This document shows positions 16,652 through 23,818 of a stretch of DNA of 64,000 bases, piece after piece. The notes beneath the pieces were generated by a model that ran no database searches, was not told where the DNA came from, and worked only from the letters and a program-made list of their open reading frames with translations. Source of the DNA: Halarcobacter anaerophilus (GTDB taxonomy: Bacteria; Campylobacterota; Campylobacteria; Campylobacterales; Arcobacteraceae); contig NZ_CP041070.1 in the NCBI RefSeq assembly GCF_006459125.1, positions 1,612,001-1,676,000 on the forward strand. Reading direction: 5' to 3'. The position numbers and the translations under genes were made by a program. The number at the start of each line of letters is the position of its first letter. The stretch's first letter is position 1.

Positions 16652-17410
16652 CTAATCTCTATCTAAATATTCTTTTTCAAAGAATGTTGATGTTTGAATA
16701 TTGTTAAAAGCTGCTTTCATTGAGATAAACATTTGAGGATTTTCTTCTTCCATTTTAGCTAAAAGTTCTTTGGTTTTTTCTCTTGCATGAGGCATTTTTA
16801 TATCAAATCTCATAGCAGGACAAGCTTCATCTCCGATTACCGAAATTTCATTTTTTTGTGCAAAAGCTCTTAATTGTCTCTCTCTGCAGAAAATTAGAGG
16901 TCTAATAACTTTTAGACCGTTTTCTGCTTTATATATAGGCGGCATTGATCTTAATGCACCGTTATATAAAAAGTTCATAAAAAATGATTCCATTGCATCA
17001 TCTAAATGGTGTCCTAGTGCTAATTTATTGAAGCCTTGTTCTTGTGCCGTTGAATATAAATATCCCCTTCTCATTCTAGAAAAAAATGAACAAAAAGAGG
17101 AATTTTTTCTAATTTTTTCTCCTGCTAATTCAAAAATCTGCGTATCAACTATCTCATGTTCTATTCCATGCTCTTTACAATGTTGGGATAAAAATTGAAC
17201 TTGCTCTCCCATTCCGTATGTTATAGTTACTGCTTTAAATTCAAAATCAAAAGGTGCTACTCTTTTCAAATGGTTTAAAGCATGAATTAATGTAGTAGAG
17301 TCTTTACCGCCTGAAAAGCCTACTAATACTCTATCACCCTCTTTTATTAATTCATACTCGGCGTTTGTTTTTCCTACTACACTAGATATTTTTTTACTTA
17401 ACTCTACCAA
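16652..17410 (-). CDS. TtcA-like PP-loop protein (tRNA thiolation family)
   Basis: TtcA inserts sulfur at cytidine-32 of tRNAs using ATP and a [4Fe-4S] cluster. The 252-aa protein has the PP-loop GFSGGKDSTTLIHAL (about 29-43), GHHLDDAMESFFMN, and IRPLIFCRERQLRAFA as in TtcA. The cluster-binding CSLC of Escherichia TtcA aligns with FCSFFSRMRRGYLY here, so the second Cys is Phe; one Cys remains in EACPAMRFD where TtcA has its third ligand. The function may therefore differ from canonical 2-thiocytidine synthesis, or the cluster may use another ligand. Cotranscribed with the DUF523 gene. Family certain, exact reaction not. Confidence 0.8.
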   Translation of the reverse strand: MVELSKKISSVVGKTNAEYELIKEGDRVLVGFSGGKDSTTLIHALNHLKRVAPFDFEFKAVTITYGMGEQVQFLSQHCKEHGIEHEIVDTQIFELAGEKIRKNSSFCSFFSRMRRGYLYSTAQEQGFNKLALGHHLDDAMESFFMNFLYNGALRSMPPIYKAENGLKVIRPLIFCRERQLRAFAQKNEISVIGDEACPAMRFDIKMPHAREKTKELLAKMEEENPQMFISMKAAFNNIQTSTFFEKEYLDRD

Positions 17411-17535
17411 AATAATCTTTCCTAAAAATTTTTCGCGATTATATCATATTTTGTTCTTAATCCTATTAAAGCAAAAAAAGAAAAATTTTATTAAAAAATA
17501 AAATAATAAAATTTTGAGAGTAAATTTGACGATTA

Positions 17536-17567
17536 TTAACTAACTTTTTAGTTAAATTTTATATAAT
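17536..17567 (+). promoter_or_regulatory. Inverted repeat and minus-10 box before the 63-aa gene
   Basis: TTAACTAA and TTAGTTAA (17536-17543 and 17548-17555) form a perfect inverted repeat with a four-base spacer, seven bases upstream of a TATAAT at 17562-17567. The placement over the minus-35 to minus-15 region is that of an operator. The binding factor is unknown. Confidence 0.45.
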
Positions 17568-17603
17568 TGCAATTCAAACTAATTAAAATAAAGAACTATA
17601 AAG

Positions 17604-17795
17604 ATGACAAAAGAAGAGATAACAGAATTTAAGCAAACCATTGAAAGAACAATAATACCGATTGTACAAAATATGACGGAAGATCAGATAAAAACAATTA
17701 TTTCGGTAGTTGAAAGAGAACATCCGGAACTGCCAAAAGGATTTGGCAGCATGCTTTACGAGCAAATATTAATTATGAAATATAATAAAAAATAG
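17604..17795 (+). CDS. Small hypothetical protein (63 aa)
   Basis: This is a 63-aa helical, charged, soluble protein (MTKEEITEFKQTIERTIIPI and so on) with no Cys, no membrane segment and no domain that I recognise. HPELPKGFGSML in the C-terminal half looks like a conserved turn. A TATAAT box and an inverted repeat precede it, and codon use is like its neighbours, so it is probably a real gene. It converges on the GntR regulator gene with only six bases between the stops. The last residues are Lys-rich. Function unknown. Confidence 0.6.
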   Translation: MTKEEITEFKQTIERTIIPIVQNMTEDQIKTIISVVEREHPELPKGFGSMLYEQILIMKYNKK

Positions 17796-17801
17796 TGTCA
17801 T

Positions 17802-18440
17802 CTAAATATTTATATACTTTTTAACTACATCTACCAAATTATTTATAATCACATCCGACAAAGACAAAGCTTCTTCTTCATTTGAATCGATTATTGCATC
17901 AATTAGCTTCATATGATTTTTTGCAGAGAATTCTAAATCATCAACTCCTTTGAAATAGTACCAAAACCTTCTGCTTCTTATATGTAAAGGAGCTGTTGCA
18001 TTTGCGGCATAGCTGTTTCTTGCTGCATTAAAAATTGTTTGATCTAAAAGTTTATCCACTCTTAAATATTCATTAACGTCTTTATCATCTATTGCAATTT
18101 GCATATATTTTTTAAATTCCAAAATATTACTTTTTTCAAGAGGTGTTGCATATTTGGTTGCTCTTGAAATAAGCAATCTGTCTAATACTTTTCTTGTTTC
18201 CAAAATCGCAAGTTGGTTTGTCATATTGATATCTGAGATTTGAATTCCCCTTCTTGGAATAATATTTATCAAAGATTCATTAGAGAGTTTAAGTAAAGCT
18301 TCTCTTAAAGGAGTTCTACTTATACCGGATAATTCCATCAACTCTTTTTCCGAGTAAACCTTTCCCGGTTCTAATTTTAAAGTTACAAGTAACTCTTCTA
18401 ATATTTTATAAGCTTTTGCTGATAAGTTATTTTCCGGCAT
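17802..18440 (-). CDS. GntR-family regulator with FCD domain
   Basis: This is a metabolite-responsive repressor or activator, here probably of the hydroxyproline genes. The winged helix (1-70) has LEPGKVYSEKELMELSGISR followed by TPLREALLKLS and PRRGIQIS, the FadR/GntR signature. The C-terminal all-helical FCD domain (about 80-205) has metal-binding-type acidic and His residues (DKLLDQTIF, NHMKLIDAI). 212 aa is the normal size. It is the promoter-distal gene of the hydroxyproline operon, 11 bases after the 3-hydroxyproline dehydratase. Candidate operators lie in front of the operon at 26569 and 25493. Confidence 0.92.
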   Translation of the reverse strand: MPENNLSAKAYKILEELLVTLKLEPGKVYSEKELMELSGISRTPLREALLKLSNESLINIIPRRGIQISDINMTNQLAILETRKVLDRLLISRATKYATPLEKSNILEFKKYMQIAIDDKDVNEYLRVDKLLDQTIFNAARNSYAANATAPLHIRSRRFWYYFKGVDDLEFSAKNHMKLIDAIIDSNEEEALSLSDVIINNLVDVVKKYINI

Positions 18441-18451
18441 TATCTAATCCT

Positions 18452-19489
18452 TTACCTTAAAAAAAATCCATATTTTAAAGGGTCTTTTTTATCTATTAAA
18501 AAAGTATGTTCCCCTGTTATATATGCAGTACCTGTTACTTTAGGGACAACTGCATCAAAATTCCCGTATTTAATCTCTTCGTCGACTTTAACATTAAAAG
18601 TCGTACCTAAAATACTCTCAATAGTTATCTCTTCGCCAATTGAGATATTTTTACGTAAATATTCAATAGCCGTTCTTCCTGATACTCCGGAACCTGTAGG
18701 ACTTCTATCTACTTCACCGTTAGCAAAGACACATACATTTTTACTATGATATTTATCTGATTTTGTTATAAAAATAACCCCGTAAAGAAAACTCAAATCT
18801 TCTTCAAACGGATGTTTTATATTATTTTTCTTTTCTATTATGGCTTTTTTTATTTTTTTTCCGTAACTAATGATTTTATCATAATTTTGCTTATCCAAAG
18901 AAAGTTCTATTAAATCGGCATTAACATAAGCATAAAAAGCACCGCCGTAAGCTAAATCGTAACTTACCTCTCCTATATTTTGAACTTTTATTGTTTCATT
19001 TAATGCTATTACAAAAGAGGGCACACATTTAAAACAAATATTTAATATTTTACCTTTAGAATCTACTTGAATAAAAGATTCTATTTGTCCACAAGGTGCA
19101 TCTATTTTTAAAGTTGTTATAGGTTTTTTTATTTGAATCCAGCCTAATTCTACAGCTAATTTCGTAATTGCAATCGTTGCATGACCACACATTGTGCTAT
19201 ATCCTTCATTGTGCATAAAAATCACGCCGAAATCGGAATCTTTGTTATCTGCTTCTACAATTACTACGCCGTACATATCTGCATGTCCTCTTGGCTCATA
19301 CATTAAAGAAGTTCTTATATAATCAAGGTTTTCTTTAAAATAATTTCTTTTTTCTAAAATAGTTTTGCCTTTGATTTCAGGATAGCCCTCAAGAATAACT
19401 CTTAAAGGTTCGCCTTCTGTATGCATATCTATTGTTTTTAATTTTAAAAACTTTTTATTATCAATTTTCAAATTATTTAATATAGCCAT
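18452..19489 (-). CDS. trans-3-hydroxy-L-proline dehydratase (proline racemase family)
   Basis: The proline racemase fold uses two catalytic residues. Here the first is the Cys in GYSTMCGHATIAI (about residue 98), while the second motif reads DRSPTGSGVSGRT, with Thr in place of Cys. In the family that Cys-to-Thr change marks trans-3-hydroxy-L-proline dehydratases, which make delta-1-pyrroline-2-carboxylate. The 345-aa length fits. It is paralogous to the Cys/Cys enzyme at 21870-22874. Its ATG lies inside the end of the truncated permease gene (17-base overlap), apparently a deletion junction. The reductase at 22877 would convert its product to L-proline. Substrate assignment is by family rule, not proven. 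Confidence 0.88.
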   Translation of the reverse strand: MAILNNLKIDNKKFLKLKTIDMHTEGEPLRVILEGYPEIKGKTILEKRNYFKENLDYIRTSLMYEPRGHADMYGVVIVEADNKDSDFGVIFMHNEGYSTMCGHATIAITKLAVELGWIQIKKPITTLKIDAPCGQIESFIQVDSKGKILNICFKCVPSFVIALNETIKVQNIGEVSYDLAYGGAFYAYVNADLIELSLDKQNYDKIISYGKKIKKAIIEKKNNIKHPFEEDLSFLYGVIFITKSDKYHSKNVCVFANGEVDRSPTGSGVSGRTAIEYLRKNISIGEEITIESILGTTFNVKVDEEIKYGNFDAVVPKVTGTAYITGEHTFLIDKKDPLKYGFFLR

Positions 19490-19664
19490 TCTTTTCCTTT
19501 TTTAACTTTTTATTTGTAGATATAAATACTAAAAAAATTGCAACAATCAATCCGAAAATCATAGACAAAACCGCTACTTGTATAGTTACAAGTGCAGCGC
19601 TTAACATTTCAGGGAAAACATGCCATACCGTAAGCCAATGAAACGAATACTCAAAATCAAACAT
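19473..19664 (-). pseudogene. Amino-acid ABC permease, truncated to its N-terminus
   Basis: The 63 residues begin MFDFEYSFHWLTVWHVFPEM and run through one membrane helix (ALVTIQVAVLSMIFGLIVAI), exactly the start of a His/Glu/Gln-type amino-acid ABC permease. The family continues for about 150 more residues with further helices and the EAA loop. Here it stops after a Lys-rich tail that overlaps the start of the downstream racemase. No ATPase gene is present either. The AAGGA ribosome site before the ATG at 19664 is intact. I read it as the remnant left by a deletion that fused the permease gene to the next gene; a short expressed peptide cannot be excluded. Confidence 0.78.
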
Positions 19665-19685
19665 AATCAATCCTTATATTGATGT

Positions 19686-19714
19686 ATTATTCAGAAGCAA
19701 AGCTTCTGAATAAT
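19686..19714 (-). terminator. Strong hairpin after the binding-protein gene
   Basis: ATTATTCAGAAGC pairs with GCTTCTGAATAAT over 13 bases around an AAA loop, starting two bases from the stop codon of the binding protein. No U run follows. Such hairpins after binding-protein genes commonly protect the upstream message from 3' decay, so the binding protein would be made in excess over downstream genes. Confidence 0.7.
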
Positions 19715-19716
19715 TC

Positions 19717-20538
19717 TTAGTAATAAATTCCATGTACTATTAAATCCCTAATTGGAGCATCACCGTAAAATTTTTTATAAACCTCTGCATATCTTCCCGA
19801 TCTTACTTGTTGATGAATAAATAAATTTAAATAATTGATAAATCCATATTCATCTCTTTTTGTAATAATAGATACGAAATCATCATAATTTGGTACATAA
19901 GGACCTGCTACATAATCCTTGAATTTGTCCAATTTTAAAAGTTCTGAAATTGTTGTATCAGTAGTAATAATTGCATCTGCTTTACCTTGAAGTAAAGCTA
20001 AATGTGTATCGTTTTCAGATTTAGATGAAAAATAGTCTGAAGCATTCCATCCTAATTTTTTTGCATTTTTAATAAATTTTGTTTCAGGAGTCGTACTAAG
20101 TGCTGCCGTAACTTTTTTACCTTTTAAATCTTCAAAAGTTTTTATGTTACTTCCTTTTTTAAACATTGATTGTAATTTAAATACAAAATAAGGCATTGTA
20201 AAACCTGCTGATTTTGCTCTTTCTAAAGTATCTGAAGTAGAACCGATTACTACATCTACTTTACCTGAGTTTAACGCAGGTATTCTTTGAGCAAAAGTCA
20301 TTGATTTTAACTCTAGTTCTACATCTAAAGCTTTTGCTAGATCTTTACAATATTCCACATCAAAACCTGCAGGTTTGTTTTTTGCATCTCTGTACCCCAT
20401 CGGAGGGAAATCAAGAACAACCCCACACTTAACCTTACCTTTTTCAAGTATTTTGTCTAATAAATCTGCATTTGCACCGACTACACCTAATGTCAAAACT
20501 GAACTTACTACTACTGCTAACTTCTTAATTAATTTCAT
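19717..20538 (-). CDS. Periplasmic amino-acid binding protein (ABC importer, family 3)
   Basis: This is a solute-binding protein for an amino-acid-like ligand, probably hydroxyproline or proline given the operon. The signal peptide (KKLAVVVSSVLTLGVVGANA) is followed by the family-3 pattern KVKCGVVLDFPPMGYRD, PAGFDVEYCKDLAKALDVEL and GKVDVVIGSTSDTLERA. I place the start at ATG 20538, with AAAGGA seven bases upstream; the frame extends 15 codons further to 20583 without a signal-peptide rationale. Length is about 273 aa, normal. Its permease is truncated (19473-19664) and no ATPase is nearby, so it is an orphan unless another importer accepts it. Confidence 0.9.
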   Translation of the reverse strand: MKLIKKLAVVVSSVLTLGVVGANADLLDKILEKGKVKCGVVLDFPPMGYRDAKNKPAGFDVEYCKDLAKALDVELELKSMTFAQRIPALNSGKVDVVIGSTSDTLERAKSAGFTMPYFVFKLQSMFKKGSNIKTFEDLKGKKVTAALSTTPETKFIKNAKKLGWNASDYFSSKSENDTHLALLQGKADAIITTDTTISELLKLDKFKDYVAGPYVPNYDDFVSIITKRDEYGFINYLNLFIHQQVRSGRYAEVYKKFYGDAPIRDLIVHGIYY

Positions 20539-20617
20539 TTTCTTTCCTTTTGTTTTAATTTTGTGCTTTCCTCTTGCATACATGTAGCATCTTTTTTATT
20601 TTCATATCCTCCTTTGA

Positions 20618-21868
20618 TTAAAATCTGTAAAGATTCATTTTTTCAATATCTATATCCGTTTTTTCACCATTTACAAGATTAGATACAATTTTTCCCGTTG
20701 CAGCTCCTAAAGAGACTCCTATCATTGCATGTCCTGTCGCAACTGTAAGATTTGAAATAGTTTTACTTTTTCCTACAAAAGGCAAACCGTCAGGAGAACA
20801 AGGTCTAAGCCCTGCCCAAATATCTTTGATTTGATCATTTTGAATATCCAAACCGTTAATATATGAATTTGCGGCTTTTCTTATATTATTAACTCTTCTC
20901 TCGCTTATTGAAGAGTCATAACCGCTAATCATCATTGTTCCTGCAAACCTTACATAAGAATCATAAGGAGTAACTGCTACTTTTTCTTCGGCTAATATCA
21001 TGGGCGTTGAAAAATTTAAAGCACTGTTTTTATCAACTTTAAAAGAGAATCCCTTACCACCTTGCATAGGAAGATTTAATCCGAATTTTTTAGCTATATC
21101 AAACGTATAAACACCTGTTGTAAATACAAACTCATCTGCTCTGTAAAGGTTTGAATTTTCATCAACGATAGAATCAATTTTTGAATTATTTATATTGATA
21201 TCTTTGATTTTACAATTTTCATGGAAAACAACGCCCTCTTTTTCAAGGAAAGCTTTTATTGCCATTATCAAATCATAAGGTTGAACTCTTGAATCATCTT
21301 TATAATATGCTGCACCTAAAACATCAAAAGAGGCATTGGGTTCTAACTTTTTAAGAGCTTCTTTCCCTAAAATTTTTGCATCAAGTCCTATTTTATTTGC
21401 TTCTTTTACTAAATGCTCTTCCTCTTTTAAAGTTTTTTCCTCTTTACACATCATTAAAAGACCATAGTTTTTAAAATCAAAATCAAAATCTTCGCTTTTT
21501 TGTAATTTTTTATATAAGTTTAAACTGTATAAAGAGATATCTCTTAAAAAGTATTTATTCTCTTCAACATGTTTTTGAGTACAAAATGAGTTAAATTTAT
21601 AAATCCATTTAATCAAATCCAAATCAAATCTTGGTTTTAAGAAGAATGGAGAATTTGGATTTAACATCCATTTTAATCCTTGTTTTATAACGCCCGGATT
21701 TGACAAAGTTTCAAAATGACTTGGAACTATTAATCCTGCATTTCCGTAAGAACATCCTTTTGCAACTGTGTTTTCTTCATAAACAGCTACTTTATTCCCG
21801 CTTTTATGTAAGAAATAAGCTGAAAGAATTCCGCTTATTCCTCCTCCGATAATTGCTATATTTTTCAT
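20618..21868 (-). CDS. FAD-dependent D-amino-acid dehydrogenase (cis-4-hydroxy-D-proline)
   Basis: The 416-aa flavoprotein of the DAO family starts with the FAD-binding Rossmann motif NIAIIGGGISGILSAYFL, and the family's second FAD motif is LRPCSPDGLPFVG, then ATGHAMIGVSLGAATGKIVS. In the hydroxyproline pathway it would oxidise cis-4-hydroxy-D-proline to delta-1-pyrroline-4-hydroxy-2-carboxylate, donating electrons to the quinone pool or O2. It lies between the epimerase, one base upstream, and the binding protein. The domain layout matches DadA-type enzymes. The substrate is inferred from the neighbours. Confidence 0.9.
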   Translation of the reverse strand: MKNIAIIGGGISGILSAYFLHKSGNKVAVYEENTVAKGCSYGNAGLIVPSHFETLSNPGVIKQGLKWMLNPNSPFFLKPRFDLDLIKWIYKFNSFCTQKHVEENKYFLRDISLYSLNLYKKLQKSEDFDFDFKNYGLLMMCKEEKTLKEEEHLVKEANKIGLDAKILGKEALKKLEPNASFDVLGAAYYKDDSRVQPYDLIMAIKAFLEKEGVVFHENCKIKDININNSKIDSIVDENSNLYRADEFVFTTGVYTFDIAKKFGLNLPMQGGKGFSFKVDKNSALNFSTPMILAEEKVAVTPYDSYVRFAGTMMISGYDSSISERRVNNIRKAANSYINGLDIQNDQIKDIWAGLRPCSPDGLPFVGKSKTISNLTVATGHAMIGVSLGAATGKIVSNLVNGEKTDIDIEKMNLYRF

Positions 21869-21869
21869 A

Positions 21870-22874
21870 TTAAATCACCTGAAATCCATGAGCATAAGGA
21901 TCATCGTCATCTATTGTAATAGTATTTAATCCTGTAATTTTTGCCCAACCTTCAATAGAAGGGATAATTGCTTTATAAGTTCCTAATTGAACTTCATCTT
22001 CAATTCTTCCGATAAATTTAGACCCGATAAAACTCTCATGTATAAATTCATCACCTTTATTTAATTTTCCTTGTGAAAACCATTGAGCCATTCTTGCACT
22101 GGTTCCCGTACCGCAAGGTGATCTATCAATTGCTTTGTCTCCGTAAAAGACTGCATTTCTTGCAGTTGAAGTTTCATCTATTATTTTTCCGGTCCACTCA
22201 ATATGAGAAAGACCGCAAATTGTTTCATTTTCGGGATGAACAAAATTATATTTTTCATTCAATTTATCTCTTAACTCTTTGCTCATTGATATAAGTTCCG
22301 AAGCTTTGAAGTTTTCAATTCCCGAAAAATTTTCTTGAGGATCGATAATTGCGTAAAAGTTTCCACCGTAAGCAACATCTACGCTTAATTTTCCCAATAC
22401 AGAAGATTCAACTTCAAGATTGCTTGAATGTAAAAAAGATGGAATATTTACTATTTTTACGGATTTAACTCTATCTTTTTCATCTCTTTTATAAGTAGCA
22501 ACAACTAGACCTGCCGGTGTTTCAAGTCTAAGTTCACCCTCTTTTTTAGGTTTTACAATCTCTTTTTCAATCAAAACAGTAACTGTTCCGATTGTACCGT
22601 GACCGCACATCGGCAAACAACCGCTTGTTTCAATAAACAAAATTGAGACGTCATAATCGTCACTGCTTGGCTGAAATACAATAGAACCACTCATCATATC
22701 ATGACCTCTTGGTTCAAACATAAGACCTCTTCTTATCCAATCAAACTCTTTTAAAAAGTGCTGTCTTTTTTCACTCATATTAGCACCTTTAAGTAAAGGT
22801 GCACCACCACAAACAACTCTGACCGGATTCCCACAAGTGTGAGCATCTACACAGAAAAAAGTTTTACAAGACAT
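21870..22874 (-). CDS. 4-hydroxyproline 2-epimerase (proline racemase family)
   Basis: The enzyme epimerises trans-4-hydroxy-L-proline to cis-4-hydroxy-D-proline without cofactor. Both catalytic cysteines are present: SGCLPMCGHGTIGT (about residue 90) and DRSPCGTGTSARM (about 252). The N-terminus CVDAHTCGNPVRVV and EPRGHDMMSG fit the family. 334 aa is standard. It sits two bases from the reductase gene and one base from the FAD dehydrogenase, which catalyses the next step. Proline racemase or diaminopimelate-type activities are alternatives by fold, but the set of neighbours strongly favours 4-hydroxyproline. Confidence 0.92.
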   Translation of the reverse strand: MSCKTFFCVDAHTCGNPVRVVCGGAPLLKGANMSEKRQHFLKEFDWIRRGLMFEPRGHDMMSGSIVFQPSSDDYDVSILFIETSGCLPMCGHGTIGTVTVLIEKEIVKPKKEGELRLETPAGLVVATYKRDEKDRVKSVKIVNIPSFLHSSNLEVESSVLGKLSVDVAYGGNFYAIIDPQENFSGIENFKASELISMSKELRDKLNEKYNFVHPENETICGLSHIEWTGKIIDETSTARNAVFYGDKAIDRSPCGTGTSARMAQWFSQGKLNKGDEFIHESFIGSKFIGRIEDEVQLGTYKAIIPSIEGWAKITGLNTITIDDDDPYAHGFQVI

Positions 22875-22876
22875 TT

Positions 22877-23818
22877 TTAACTCCTAGTTAATTTCTCATA
22901 TACTAATCTTGCAGCAGCTAAATCCTCTAAACCGTGACCAACAGATTTAAAAAGTGTAATCTGAGAGTTTGAGTCTCTACCTTTTTTTAATTCTCTTGTT
23001 AAATCAAAGAGGTCTGCTTTAATATCATTTTCAGATATTACACTATTTTCAAGGGGAATTTTTAACTCTCCTGACTCTTTTTTAGCCATATTCGTATCAA
23101 TATAAATATCAACATTTTTAATCAACTCATCATCAGCTTCTCTCATATCAGGTTTATAAGCACCGACTAAATCAATATGTTGTCCTGCTTTTAAATTTTT
23201 TCCGAATATTAAAGGATTTATACTGAGAGTTGCACAAGAAACAATATCTACGTCGCAAATCTTATCTTCAATATTATCAACAAGTTTGATATTAAATTCA
23301 TTTTCCAAACTTTGAGCCGCTTTTTTAGCTTTGTTTTTATCTCTTCCCCAAATAAAAATCTCTTTTAAGTCTCTAACACTACTATGGGCTCTTATTAATT
23401 CCGTACTTAAAGCTCCCGTTCCAACCATAAGCATTGAAGATGAATCCTCTTTTGAAAGATAAGAACTAGCTAAAGCAGAAGCCGCTGCCGTTCTTTTTGA
23501 GGTTAAAGGTTTACCGTCAATAACTGCTTGAAGTTCCCCTTTATGTCCGTCAAAAAGTATATAAAGTCCGCTAATCGAAGGAAGATTATATTTTGCATTG
23601 TTAGGACTTACTGTTAAAATTTTTGTTCCCACACTTACTCCTTCCTGCCATGCAGGCATAAGAAGAAGCGTTGAATCCACACCCTCTTTGGGGTTTGCAA
23701 AATCATAATGAAGTCTAGAAGGTACTTTTATCTCATTTATAAAAGCCTCTTTTAATGCTTTTATTAAAGAGGGATAATCAAGAGCTTTTTCGACATCATT
23801 TTTTTCTATAAATTTCAT
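22877..23818 (-). CDS. Ornithine cyclodeaminase/mu-crystallin family reductase
   Basis: The 313-aa NAD(P)-binding protein has the family dinucleotide motif MLMVGTGALSTELIRAHSSV (about 129-148), LTSKRTAAASALASSYL and DLVGAYKPDMREADDE. In hydroxyproline operons this family often works as delta-1-pyrroline-2-carboxylate reductase, making L-proline from the product of 3-hydroxyproline dehydratase. Its start overlaps the aldehyde dehydrogenase stop by four bases (ATGA). True ornithine cyclodeaminase is less likely here because no arginine/ornithine genes are near. Confidence 0.88.
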   Translation of the reverse strand: MKFIEKNDVEKALDYPSLIKALKEAFINEIKVPSRLHYDFANPKEGVDSTLLLMPAWQEGVSVGTKILTVSPNNAKYNLPSISGLYILFDGHKGELQAVIDGKPLTSKRTAAASALASSYLSKEDSSSMLMVGTGALSTELIRAHSSVRDLKEIFIWGRDKNKAKKAAQSLENEFNIKLVDNIEDKICDVDIVSCATLSINPLIFGKNLKAGQHIDLVGAYKPDMREADDELIKNVDIYIDTNMAKKESGELKIPLENSVISENDIKADLFDLTRELKKGRDSNSQITLFKSVGHGLEDLAAARLVYEKLTRS

